64,000 nt of DNA from a virus, in the IMG/VR virus record IMGVR_UViG_3300033984_000473, positions 27,393 to 91,392 of that record; one strand, 5' to 3'. The position numbers and the translations under genes are program-made. This document shows, in pieces, positions 26,746 to 34,271 of the stretch. Numbering within the stretch: the first letter of the stretch is position 1; the number at the start of each line of letters is the position of its first letter. The notes under the pieces were generated by a model. That model ran no database searches and was not told where the DNA came from. It saw only the letters and a program-made list of their open reading frames with translations.

Positions 26746-26753
26746 ATAAATAT
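26746..26753 (-). promoter_or_regulatory. ATATTTAT-type promoter
   Basis: Upstream of 26373-26714 (32 nt). The intergenic space to 26827 also holds a GC-rich hairpin CGCTGA/TCAGCG without a T run. Confidence 0.45.
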
Positions 26754-26827
26754 CACAATATCTCTAATCAGAACATAAATTTTTTGTTAATAATCCCTAT
26801 ACCCGCTGAGCCTCAGCGTTATAAATT

Positions 26828-27148
26828 TTAGAAATTTTTGATTTTATTATACAACCTATCTAGCTCTGGACTCTGGTGTCTAATTTGCCCGATTACTTCA
26901 ATACACACTTCATTAGGGTCAGAATTTTCTGTCAATTTATATTGAAGTTCTTTCACTTTCAAGGTGTCTTTTAAGGTATTCTTAAGTTCTAAAATGACTT
27001 GGTTATAAGTAACCCATGCTTGTTTGTTTTCGATGTCACCTAAAATAAGATTTTCAGTTAGCATGTCTTCATACTCGTGCTCTAAATATGTGTCAAAAGC
27101 ACCGTAATGCTCCCTTAATACTAGTCTTATTTTATCTTTAAGGTCCAT
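26828..27148 (-). CDS. Tagged hypothetical protein, paralogue of 26373-26714
   Basis: A 106-residue protein starting MDLKDKIRLVLREH, where LRE (11-13) resembles a gp21 cleavage site. The body shares the WxTYNxVI...YxLT...DP pattern with the next gene. The tag differs from the paralogue, which has none, suggesting tags are gained and lost independently of the body. Confidence 0.65.
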   Translation of the reverse strand: MDLKDKIRLVLREHYGAFDTYLEHEYEDMLTENLILGDIENKQAWVTYNQVILELKNTLKDTLKVKELQYKLTENSDPNEVCIEVIGQIRHQSPELDRLYNKIKNF

Positions 27149-27159
27149 CTAATTCGCAG

Positions 27160-27501
27160 TTATCTATGTGAAACATTTTTAGATAACTGGAAGTCGTCAG
27201 TTATCTTTCCAAACATCCAATCTTTAATTACCTGTTTGGTGAAATCTTCCTTGGTCTTATATTTGAATTGCATGTAATCAAATAAATCTTTCGGTGAAAT
27301 AACTTCATCATCAAGGTTGACCTTAACCATTTTCATTGGTTTATAATCACCACCTTCACGTGCAAAATTTTCTGTGGGTGTATAGTTTGCATCCAACTCA
27401 TCTTTCATTTGTTTAACAATAGATGAATGTGCAGTTGACTCACTGATAAAATGTTTTAAGCGTGTTAATTGGCTTTCCGTTATGATTAATTTATTTTTCA
27501 T
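27160..27501 (-). CDS. Tagged hypothetical protein with ITESQLxRLK start
   Basis: A 113-residue protein from the ATG at 27501. The longer frame to 27537 runs through the ATATTTAT promoter and a terminator. The first residues (LIITESQLTRLK, then FISES) closely match the first residues of 29489-29956 although the bodies differ. (I)xE sites at 7-9 and 19-21. Candidate internal head protein. Confidence 0.65.
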   Translation of the reverse strand: MKNKLIITESQLTRLKHFISESTAHSSIVKQMKDELDANYTPTENFAREGGDYKPMKMVKVNLDDEVISPKDLFDYMQFKYKTKEDFTKQVIKDWMFGKITDDFQLSKNVSHR

Positions 27502-27505
27502 ATCT

Positions 27506-27513
27506 ATAAATAT
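27506..27513 (-). promoter_or_regulatory. ATATTTAT-type promoter, near-leaderless
   Basis: Motif ends 4 nt before the ATG at 27501. Confidence 0.5.
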
Positions 27514-27525
27514 CTTTAGAAATAA

Positions 27526-27549
27526 AAAAGGCCCCAAATGGGACCTTTT
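27526..27549 (-). terminator. Rho-independent terminator after thioredoxin
   Basis: AAAAGG.CCC/GGG.CCTTTT stem with T run. Confidence 0.75.
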
Positions 27550-27572
27550 ATTTTTAAGAATGTAGAATTATA

Positions 27573-27899
27573 TTATAAACTATCGATAATAGCTTGTAAT
27601 TCAGTTTGGCTCTTAGCACCAGCACTTCTTTTACCTACAATTTCTTCACCATCTTTAAAGAAGATAACTGTTGGAATCCCTCTAACATTATACTTTTGTG
27701 CTAGCTCTTGGTTTCCTTCACCATCAACATTCACTTTTCCAATTGTGATACCCTTATTTTTTTCGTCCACTGATAGAGCCTCAATTACTGGGCCTAACAT
27801 TTTGCATGGGCCACACCACGGTGCCCAAAAATCTAAAACAGTTATGTTTTTTTGTTTGAAAACATCTTGTACGTTTTCTTTTGTTACTTCTAATGCCAT
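27573..27899 (-). CDS. trxA: Thioredoxin
   Basis: A 108-residue thioredoxin of standard length. FWAPWCGPCKML carries the CGPC redox site, and GIPTVIFFKDGE is the cis-Pro region. Could reduce phage or host enzymes during nucleotide synthesis. No ribonucleotide reductase gene is in the window to confirm this. Single gene with ATATTTAT motif 30 nt upstream and its own terminator. Confidence 0.93.
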   Translation of the reverse strand: MALEVTKENVQDVFKQKNITVLDFWAPWCGPCKMLGPVIEALSVDEKNKGITIGKVNVDGEGNQELAQKYNVRGIPTVIFFKDGEEIVGKRSAGAKSQTELQAIIDSL

Positions 27900-27928
27900 T
27901 TACTTAAATTTTATTTTTTGTTATAGTT

Positions 27929-27936
27929 ATAAATAT
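27929..27936 (-). promoter_or_regulatory. ATATTTAT-type promoter for thioredoxin
   Basis: 30 nt before the thioredoxin start. Confidence 0.45.
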
Positions 27937-27958
27937 ATTAAATCAAATACAAAAATCA

Positions 27959-28210
27959 ATGACAGATTCAGCAATGATATGGAAATTTTTAGCTCGTGAG
28001 TTCCCAGATGACCATCCAGTTATCTATATGTACGTCTGTGGCAACGTTAGAAGCCCTAAAACCGCAATAGATAAAGCTATGATAATCACTAAAAAAATAT
28101 TCTGCCCACCATTCGAAATTAGCTTTGTTCAAGCTATACTAAAAGGATTCCTAGATATGAAAAAAGACCAATACACCAAAGCCTTGATAAAGGTTAAACC
28201 CCTATATTAA
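27959..28210 (+). CDS. Hypothetical protein (83 aa)
   Basis: Not recognised. Aromatic and Pro-containing small protein starting MTDSAMIWKF. Plus strand, convergent with 28207-28521, with which its end overlaps by 4 nt. No clear promoter of its own. Confidence 0.55.
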   Translation: MTDSAMIWKFLAREFPDDHPVIYMYVCGNVRSPKTAIDKAMIITKKIFCPPFEISFVQAILKGFLDMKKDQYTKALIKVKPLY

Positions 28211-28521
28211 TTCAAAGACATAGGGTAAAATTCTAGTGTTCCTCTAACGATACTTTCGAAATCTGTAAATCTAGTAACATCTAAATTAAAAAATATTGCA
28301 ATATAATGACCGCTTTCGTCAAATGTAAAACCATATATCTTTTCTAGCATAATCGCCACCTCGCTTAAATCAACACGCTCTCTAGAAGATGGGTTACCAC
28401 CTCTAATAGCATAACCCAACCCATGACAATAGTTAGGGAATGAGGAATAGTTAGATTTCTTAAATTGTCTAAAAGAAACTTCACATATCGTGAGCATTAC
28501 AAAGTTATCAAATTTATTCAT
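28207..28521 (-). CDS. Hypothetical protein (104 aa)
   Basis: Not recognised. Mixed alpha/beta, aromatic-rich, no signal peptide. TATATTTG promoter 8 nt before the ATG, so the mRNA leader is very short. Confidence 0.6.
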   Translation of the reverse strand: MNKFDNFVMLTICEVSFRQFKKSNYSSFPNYCHGLGYAIRGGNPSSRERVDLSEVAIMLEKIYGFTFDESGHYIAIFFNLDVTRFTDFESIVRGTLEFYPMSLN

Positions 28522-28529
28522 TTATTATA

Positions 28530-28561
28530 CAAATATACGATTTATTATTCAATTATAAAAT
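28530..28561 (-). promoter_or_regulatory. Host-type promoter (weak -33)
   Basis: TATATTTG at 28530-28537, with only ATTT at the -33 position. Back-to-back with the plus-strand ATATTTAT promoter at 28560. Confidence 0.5.
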
Positions 28562-28567
28562 ATTTAT
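28560..28567 (+). promoter_or_regulatory. ATATTTAT-type promoter
   Basis: 14 nt before the ATG at 28582. Confidence 0.55.
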
Positions 28568-28581
28568 AGTAAATATCTTTT

Positions 28582-28827
28582 ATGTTAGACGAAAAAGACG
28601 AAGAAATGATTCTAAAGTTCATTCAACGAAATTATCCAGTTGCCAGAATAAAACACAATATGCGTTTTAGACGTGCTATTGTTATCGATGGTAAAACACC
28701 ACACATACTTAGTGATGCAAAATCTACTCTACCAATCAAAATAGAGCTAAGTAACATCATCAAAAAGATATTTGATTGCAACTATATTACAGCTGAAAAA
28801 CTTATCACCAAAGCCCTTAATATCTAA
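28582..28827 (+). CDS. Hypothetical protein (81 aa)
   Basis: Small basic protein (RIKHNMRFRRA) with a helical C-terminus. No family recognised. Convergent with the lipoprotein gene, stop codons adjacent. Confidence 0.6.
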   Translation: MLDEKDEEMILKFIQRNYPVARIKHNMRFRRAIVIDGKTPHILSDAKSTLPIKIELSNIIKKIFDCNYITAEKLITKALNI

Positions 28828-29421
28828 TTACCACGAAGCAACCTTTTGAAAGGTTAACTCAGACCAATAATGACAATTATACCCATTGATACTTCCTTCC
28901 ATTTCTTGGATTTGTATTCTAATTATCCCATTGGCATAATCAACAGTTTGACCACTAAATGGTCTGGAAGAACCACCCATCAACACATTACCAGTGTAAA
29001 TCGGGTCCTCAACAATTGTTTTATTGGAACCAACAAAATAAACAGCGTAGCGTTTTGTCGGGTCATCATTTAATACAAATTTTCCATATCCTGGATAAGA
29101 CATTGGTTGGTAAAAAGAATAAGTAGTAACATTTTCCTCTATGTTTTCAATATCAAATAAACTTCCACCCCATCTAAGACTAGATACATGTTTTGTAGAA
29201 TTGAAATGATTGAAAACTAAACGCTCATTCGTTTCACGATTATCAACATACATAACACCACTAATCAATTTAAAACGACCCCACATGCTAACAGTCGGCC
29301 CAGAATCAACAGCAGTCATCGAACCTAACCCAGTTGGATAAGTATCAGTCGGTAATACAGCATCTGGTTGACACGATGTCAGCAACAATAAAAATGTTCC
29401 TATAAATAAAAAATTTCTCAT
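28828..29421 (-). CDS. Secreted lipoprotein
   Basis: A 197-residue protein. N-terminal signal MRNFLFIGTFLLLLTSC with lipobox LTSC (Cys17), then a beta-rich domain. Expected at the host envelope. Driven by a strong TACCTTTG promoter and placed among virion genes, like a host-derived cargo gene that alters the cell surface. Family not recognised. Confidence 0.75.
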   Translation of the reverse strand: MRNFLFIGTFLLLLTSCQPDAVLPTDTYPTGLGSMTAVDSGPTVSMWGRFKLISGVMYVDNRETNERLVFNHFNSTKHVSSLRWGGSLFDIENIEENVTTYSFYQPMSYPGYGKFVLNDDPTKRYAVYFVGSNKTIVEDPIYTGNVLMGGSSRPFSGQTVDYANGIIRIQIQEMEGSINGYNCHYWSELTFQKVASW

Positions 29422-29440
29422 ACTTTATATCTTTAAGGTA

Positions 29441-29472
29441 CAAAGGTATGAAAAATTTTTAAATTATCCTAA
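29441..29472 (-). promoter_or_regulatory. Host-type promoter
   Basis: TTAG (29469-29472), 20 nt, TACCTTTG (29441-29448). Drives the lipoprotein gene. Confidence 0.75.
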
Positions 29473-29488
29473 TGTTTTTAACTATTTT

Positions 29489-29956
29489 TTACAATCCAAA
29501 AACAATCAACATCATATCATCTACGATTAAATTGCCTTGGTCATCGCTAAGTAGTTGAACCTCAAGTGTATCGTCAATAGTTATGATACCTTCACCAGTA
29601 CGAGTCTCAACCTTAAGTCTATCCCAATCCAATTTTAAGTCTAGAGTAGCGGTATCTGTGTTGTCCTCGTTAACAAAATAATCAACTTCAATTTCGATAT
29701 CAGTCGGCCCAGCAATGTTATAAAGAGAAATCCCTCTAACACCCCATTGTTTAGCGTCTAGTTCAATTTCAAATGCTACTGTAATCTTATGTGTTATTAC
29801 GTCATTTATCTCATGACCTTTTAATTTTGCATTTCTATAAGTAAAATCAACTCCAATTTCTCTCTGATAGGAATTGCTTCCAGATTTATCTTTAGAACCT
29901 TCGGTTAACTTACCTTTAAGTCGTTCAAGTTGTGCTTCAGTTATTTTTAATTTCAT
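29489..29956 (-). CDS. Tagged hypothetical protein with ITEAQLxRLK start
   Basis: A 155-residue protein from the ATG at 29956. N-terminus MKLKITEAQLERLKGKLTEG with ITE (5-7) and LTE (17-19). The same tag occurs on 27160-27501. The body is beta-rich with alternating hydrophobics. ATATTTAT promoter at standard distance (13-14 nt). Candidate packaged protein. Confidence 0.65.
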   Translation of the reverse strand: MKLKITEAQLERLKGKLTEGSKDKSGSNSYQREIGVDFTYRNAKLKGHEINDVITHKITVAFEIELDAKQWGVRGISLYNIAGPTDIEIEVDYFVNEDNTDTATLDLKLDWDRLKVETRTGEGIITIDDTLEVQLLSDDQGNLIVDDMMLIVFGL

Positions 29957-29969
29957 AATCTTTTTTATT

Positions 29970-29977
29970 ATAAATAT
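29970..29977 (-). promoter_or_regulatory. ATATTTAT-type promoter
   Basis: Just upstream of the ATG at 29956. Confidence 0.55.
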
Positions 29978-30013
29978 CATTGATTATTAATAAAATTTGT
30001 AGTATATTTAAAC

Positions 30014-30466
30014 ATGGCAAATTTAGAATTTAATAGCGATTTGAAATTAGGTAATGATGGTGAAAAAACTATCATAGATTTCTTGGAATCCAAAGGTAGC
30101 AAATACATTAGTTCAAACAATGATAATCAATATGATATCAAAATGTTAAAGAACGGGAAAGTAATAACTTATGAAATTAAAACCGATGTAACATGTGCAC
30201 CACTATTTGATACTGGGAACATTTTTATCGAATTCAAATCCAGAGGAAAACAATCTGGGATTACAGTAACCAAAGCTGATTGGTTCGTAACATATTTCAA
30301 ATACCTAAACGAAGTTTGGTTTATCAAAAGTGAAAACTTAAAACAACTTATACTCGATAATGAATTCAGAGTCTTTATGGATGCTGGAGATATCGGAAGT
30401 GAAACTCATGGCTACTTGATAAAACGAAAAGATTTTAAAGAACATTTCCATACCTATAAACTATAA
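30014..30466 (+). CDS. PD-(D/E)xK nuclease-like protein
   Basis: A 150-residue protein. QYDIKML near residue 40 and TYEIKTD near 55 form the D...ExK core, with a second conserved strand NIFIEFKSRGKQSG, typical of small phage endonucleases with a restriction-like fold (Holliday-junction or repair type). Targets unknown. Plus strand, preceded by an A/T-rich TATATTTA element 9 nt before the ATG. Confidence 0.75.
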   Translation: MANLEFNSDLKLGNDGEKTIIDFLESKGSKYISSNNDNQYDIKMLKNGKVITYEIKTDVTCAPLFDTGNIFIEFKSRGKQSGITVTKADWFVTYFKYLNEVWFIKSENLKQLILDNEFRVFMDAGDIGSETHGYLIKRKDFKEHFHTYKL

Positions 30467-30473
30467 TATTTAT
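30466..30473 (+). promoter_or_regulatory. ATATTTAT-type promoter
   Basis: 14 nt before the ATG at 30488. Confidence 0.55.
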
Positions 30474-30487
30474 CAATAAAACAAATT

Positions 30488-31120
30488 ATGTCAGTAAAAC
30501 CAAAACAACCAAAATTATCTGTGGAATTAATACCATCAACCTGTCACTTCTCAAATGTTAGAACAACTGTTAAGTCATCAGAATGGGACAAGATTCGTTT
30601 CATCTCATACGAAGCTGCCGATAATAAATGTGAAATATGTAAAGACACAGGTAAAGCCCAAGGATATAAACATAACGTAGAGTGCCACGAAATCTGGGAT
30701 TATGATGATGAAAAACACGAACAAAAACTTGTTGGTCTGATTTCTTTGTGTCCAACATGTCACCAAGTTAAACATATCGGTAGAGCAATCGCCATCGGAA
30801 AACAATCAGCATGCTTCCTTCAATTAGCAAAGGTAAATAAATGGACACCTAAACAAGTACAAGAACACGTTATAGCTTCTTTTGAGCTCCATAAAGAACG
30901 TTCTAGATACAAGTGGACACTTGACCTATCTCTACTTACAAAAGAACCTTACAACATAAAATTAAAGGATACGAAAGAACGAATTTTCGAGGTAAAAAAA
31001 TACAAAAAGAAACCCAAGAAGAAAGCTACAACTGGTGTGAAAAAAGTTCACCCTAAAGCCAAGCTGGCAGCGGTTCTTAAACCAAAAGAACCAAAAAATA
31101 AAAGACCACCAAAAAAATAA
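30488..31120 (+). CDS. HNH-like zinc endonuclease
   Basis: A 210-residue protein. CEIC and CPTC form a zinc site around the HNH-type core VECHEIWDYD...HQVKH. The last ~45 residues are Lys/Pro-rich, probably binding DNA. Could be a free-standing homing nuclease or a packaging/recombination nuclease. Context does not decide. Confidence 0.78.
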   Translation: MSVKPKQPKLSVELIPSTCHFSNVRTTVKSSEWDKIRFISYEAADNKCEICKDTGKAQGYKHNVECHEIWDYDDEKHEQKLVGLISLCPTCHQVKHIGRAIAIGKQSACFLQLAKVNKWTPKQVQEHVIASFELHKERSRYKWTLDLSLLTKEPYNIKLKDTKERIFEVKKYKKKPKKKATTGVKKVHPKAKLAAVLKPKEPKNKRPPKK

Positions 31121-31151
31121 TCTTAACTTAACACTATTGTTGAATTTTCCT

Positions 31152-31159
31152 ATATTTAT
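31152..31159 (+). promoter_or_regulatory. ATATTTAT-type promoter
   Basis: 15 nt before the GTG start at 31175. Confidence 0.55.
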
Positions 31160-31174
31160 ATGGAAAAAAGATAA

Positions 31175-31498
31175 GTGAATATAGTACATGTAAAACCTAA
31201 TGGCCAAGACATCGAAACTTGGATTGCCTTGCTAGAAGGTGAAGTTGTTGGTCACATTTTTATGAAAATTGAAAGTAACGATAAAATTAAATTTTTAGAC
31301 GCATGGGTGCATGATGAACATAGACGAAAAGGTATCTATCGAAATCTATGGGAAACCAGATGGGAATATGTAAACCAAAACTATAAAGGACATACAATAT
31401 ATGCGTGGTGTAAAAACTCTAGCCTACCTTTGCTACTGGAAAAAGGGTTTATTGAAGGTGAAATATGTACCTATGTAGAAATTAAGATACATGAATAA
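31175..31498 (+). CDS. GNAT-family acetyltransferase
   Basis: A 107-residue minimal GNAT domain: acetyl-CoA loop HDEHRRKGIYRNLWE and C-terminal LLLEKGFIEGE strand. Starts with GTG at 31175, placed by the promoter 15 nt upstream. Substrate unknown. Confidence 0.8.
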   Translation: MNIVHVKPNGQDIETWIALLEGEVVGHIFMKIESNDKIKFLDAWVHDEHRRKGIYRNLWETRWEYVNQNYKGHTIYAWCKNSSLPLLLEKGFIEGEICTYVEIKIHE

Positions 31499-31500
31499 AA

Positions 31501-31520
31501 AAAGACCCATACGGGTCTTT
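31501..31520. terminator. Bidirectional terminator
   Basis: AAAGACCC/GGGTCTTT stem between convergent genes. Confidence 0.75.
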
Positions 31521-31911
31521 ATTTGTCATATGGACATCTGGTTAAACATAACCTAAAATACTTCATGTCTTTTTCATCAGAATAATAATAAAAATCTAAA
31601 TAATTTGAATATTCATCACCTTTGTCTATCTTTATTCTAATTATCTCATCTCTCCAATCATAAGCACTATATAAATAACTACCCACTTTAATAAATTGTT
31701 GTTTAGAAAGAATATTGTAAACAAATACAAAATTAGGTGTGATAAATGTTATTTCCTTACACTTATCGTCTATGTGTATTTCTCCAGATATTTTTCGGAT
31801 TTCCCAACCATCTGGTGTTCTCATATCCAGTGTGTCAAATTCATATATCTTTACTTGTGACCACATTGTAGTTACAAATAAAAAACATACTAGTGTTGCT
31901 GCTCTTACCAT
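31519..31911 (-). CDS. Secreted hypothetical protein
   Basis: A 130-residue protein from the ATG at 31911. Hydrophobic signal peptide MVRAATLVCFLFVTTMWSQ with a probable cleavage after Gln-type end, then a Tyr/Asp-rich beta domain. Overlaps the previous gene's end by 7 nt. Likely envelope-located. No known family. Confidence 0.65.
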   Translation of the reverse strand: MVRAATLVCFLFVTTMWSQVKIYEFDTLDMRTPDGWEIRKISGEIHIDDKCKEITFITPNFVFVYNILSKQQFIKVGSYLYSAYDWRDEIIRIKIDKGDEYSNYLDFYYYSDEKDMKYFRLCLTRCPYDK

Positions 31912-32717
31912 AGTAATATCGGTACCAACCAAATTGGTGAAATATAGTACGGGTCGTAGTATGGGTCAAAATAATCGTAGCCATATGTCGGCATCTCCAC
32001 AACGTCAACATATTCTTCAGTTACCGTTGTAGTTTCTTCAACTACTTCGTTTTCTGGCAACGCTGTCCACGTTCCTTCAGCTTCAATATTTTCTTCAGCT
32101 TCTTTGATTAATTGCATAGCAATATCAGTTCCTTTTATGATTACATCTTCCAATACATTATCTTGTTTAAGATAATCCACATCCACAGCAGTGTTACAAA
32201 TATCTAACATTTCATCCCAGATAAACATATCAGTAAGATTATACTGCCATCTTGGTGCCGATAAATCAAATCGACCTTCAGTTAAGAATGACATGAAAAC
32301 AATTTCCATTGGATTTAAGCCCTTGAAATCCGCAACAGCAACTCTTACATCACTGAACCTCTCATTGCTCATATAATCAATCCAATCAGCTTCATAAAGT
32401 GATGGGTCAAACATCCTAGAGAATGCAAAGTCGCCTAGCTCTAAATCCACAGCACAGAAAATATCAAATATTTTTAAATACTCATAATACTTGTCATAGA
32501 AGTCTATGATAACCTTACGACCAATCGGTGTTGGGTGATACTCACCATCTTTTACTTCCAAAGCACCAGTTTCAACTAACTTGTCTAAGTATTGGCTTAA
32601 GAAAATATCTTCACCAGTTAAATTTACTGGAAAATATACTTGGAAATTTATAATCTCGTTAAGAAGAACAATACAAATGTAATTGATTCTATCCTTTTCT
32701 AATAATTGATATCTCAT
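31905..32717 (-). CDS. Hypothetical protein with hydrophobic C-terminal tail
   Basis: A 270-residue acidic protein. The first ~75 residues look like a winged-helix (ALEVKDGEYHPTPIGRKVI). An acidic Val/Glu/Thr segment follows near 225, and the end is Tyr/Asp-rich with a hydrophobic terminus (PIWLVPILLW) that could anchor or thread. Lies between two secreted-protein genes. No family recognised. Confidence 0.65.
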   Translation of the reverse strand: MRYQLLEKDRINYICIVLLNEIINFQVYFPVNLTGEDIFLSQYLDKLVETGALEVKDGEYHPTPIGRKVIIDFYDKYYEYLKIFDIFCAVDLELGDFAFSRMFDPSLYEADWIDYMSNERFSDVRVAVADFKGLNPMEIVFMSFLTEGRFDLSAPRWQYNLTDMFIWDEMLDICNTAVDVDYLKQDNVLEDVIIKGTDIAMQLIKEAEENIEAEGTWTALPENEVVEETTTVTEEYVDVVEMPTYGYDYFDPYYDPYYISPIWLVPILLW

Positions 32718-32722
32718 AATGA

Positions 32723-33661
32723 TTAACGTCTACGTGATGAACTTCTTGAGCTAGACCCAAATGAACGACTCCCAGAACTTCTAGAACTTGACCCAAATGA
32801 ACTACGACTTCTACTTGAACTGCTAGCAGAACTAGATGAATTTCTAGAGCGTGAACCAAACCCACTTGTAGTTGGTCTAGAACGGTTGGCCGATGTACTG
32901 GTAAATGCTTTTTGTGAACGAGTAGGTGCAGCCATGCTTTTTGACCTTGCCGATACCGCACTCGATACTTTGTTGGCGTTAGGACTACTAATCCTAGAAG
33001 ATGTTTGTGATGGTCTAGTTGTTCTTGTTATTGTACTGGTTCTTGTAGTGGTAGATACTCTAGAACGGTAAGAGTTCATCGGTACACTTCTATAAGAATG
33101 GTAAGACCTAGGGTAATATCCGTAATGATAAGGACTGTAGTATGGTCTGTGATATGTGAATAAATAATTCATAATCATCAAATCCCCTAAGCTGTAATGT
33201 GATTGGTAATTGTTGTTGCTACCATAAAGTTGTTGATTACCTTGAATGTTCATTTGAGCACCACCTTCACCTCTTGCGATTTGAATAGTTGCAACCTCTT
33301 GAGTTTCATTGTTAGGTAAATCTACAGTAAAAGAAAATCCTTTGTCATTTCCTTCACCATATTCAGTCACTTTGATATAGTCTACACTACCATCTCCGTT
33401 TAAATCTAAATTGTTGATTGAACCATCGGAATTCAATTTGCTCTCAATCTCTTGAGCTGTTCGTGATGTTTTAACCAACTCACCCAATCCTTGTAAATCT
33501 AAATTGTCACCGATAGACGTACTAGTCGGAGTTACACTAATTGTAGAGGGTGCTGGGTCATTCACATAAACCTGTGAATCATTGTAACGATTATCATTTT
33601 GAGATTGGCGACAGCTAACCAAGGTAAAGATTAAACCTAATGTTAATAGAAAATTTTTCAT
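32723..33661 (-). CDS. Secreted lipoprotein with Ser/Arg-rich tail
   Basis: A 312-residue protein. Signal and lipobox MKNFLLTLGLIFTLVSC (Cys17). A DLNGDGSVDYIKV segment (EF-hand-like) is frequent in Flavobacteria proteins. Then come a Tyr/His-rich stretch and a ~110-residue Ser/Arg/Thr low-complexity tail. It looks taken from a host genome. Strong TACCTTTG promoter with exact 20-nt spacing. Probably modifies the host surface. Confidence 0.75.
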   Translation of the reverse strand: MKNFLLTLGLIFTLVSCRQSQNDNRYNDSQVYVNDPAPSTISVTPTSTSIGDNLDLQGLGELVKTSRTAQEIESKLNSDGSINNLDLNGDGSVDYIKVTEYGEGNDKGFSFTVDLPNNETQEVATIQIARGEGGAQMNIQGNQQLYGSNNNYQSHYSLGDLMIMNYLFTYHRPYYSPYHYGYYPRSYHSYRSVPMNSYRSRVSTTTRTSTITRTTRPSQTSSRISSPNANKVSSAVSARSKSMAAPTRSQKAFTSTSANRSRPTTSGFGSRSRNSSSSASSSSRSRSSFGSSSRSSGSRSFGSSSRSSSRRR

Positions 33662-33693
33662 GTTGTTAATTTAAAGTTAATACTATTGAAGTA

Positions 33694-33725
33694 CAAAGGT
33701 ATGTATAATAAATGACATTTCCAAA
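33694..33725 (-). promoter_or_regulatory. Host-type promoter
   Basis: TTTG (33722-33725), 20 nt, TACCTTTG (33694-33701). Confidence 0.8.
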
Positions 33726-33742
33726 TTTATTTATCTTTTTAT

Positions 33743-34198
33743 TTAAAGTCGATTAATATTATCAATATCAAGCCATTCTCTTTGATGCAGATTTTGTCTA
33801 TCCAATAGTTTTTTGGCATCGTTGATTTCTTTTTGCTCTTTAATCCTTTTCATCAACGCATCCATATCAGCCGTGGGTGCAACCGTTACCTTGTACCTAT
33901 CCGTTCTCTCACCAGTTTCCGAGTGCCATCCAATTTGACATGACTCACACTGATAATAACCATCAACACCATTGGCCTCAACATCACCATCAGATAACTC
34001 AATAAAGTTTAAGTTGCTTATCTTTACAGGATTATCTTCAGTCCAATCATGATGCTCTTTCGCATATTTTATAGCTTGCTCCCTAGTTCTATAGTCACCA
34101 GTCAACGTATCAATCAAATCAGCTTTGAACCAATCGTGACCACATTCTGGACATTTATCGCAATGGTTTTTGTCGGTAATCTTATAAATTTCTGTCAT
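33743..34198 (-). CDS. Zinc-ribbon protein
   Basis: A 151-residue protein from the ATG at 34198. CDKCPECGHDW near the start and CESCQIGWH near residue 95 give two Cys pairs for one zinc ribbon. The C-terminal ~45 residues are helical. No catalytic motif. Could be a nucleic-acid-binding or adaptor protein. Confidence 0.65.
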   Translation of the reverse strand: MTEIYKITDKNHCDKCPECGHDWFKADLIDTLTGDYRTREQAIKYAKEHHDWTEDNPVKISNLNFIELSDGDVEANGVDGYYQCESCQIGWHSETGERTDRYKVTVAPTADMDALMKRIKEQKEINDAKKLLDRQNLHQREWLDIDNINRL

Positions 34199-34214
34199 AT
34201 TTAATGTTTTTATA

Positions 34215-34245
34215 CAAAGATACGAAGCTTTAATCAAAAGTCAAA
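34215..34245 (-). promoter_or_regulatory. Host-type promoter
   Basis: TTTG (34242-34245), 19 nt, TATCTTTG (34215-34222). Back-to-back with the plus-strand ATATTTAT promoter at 34246. Confidence 0.7.
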
Positions 34246-34253
34246 ATATTTAT
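34246..34253 (+). promoter_or_regulatory. ATATTTAT-type promoter
   Basis: 18 nt before the ATG at 34272. Confidence 0.55.
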
Positions 34254-34271
34254 ATAAAAATCTTATAACAA

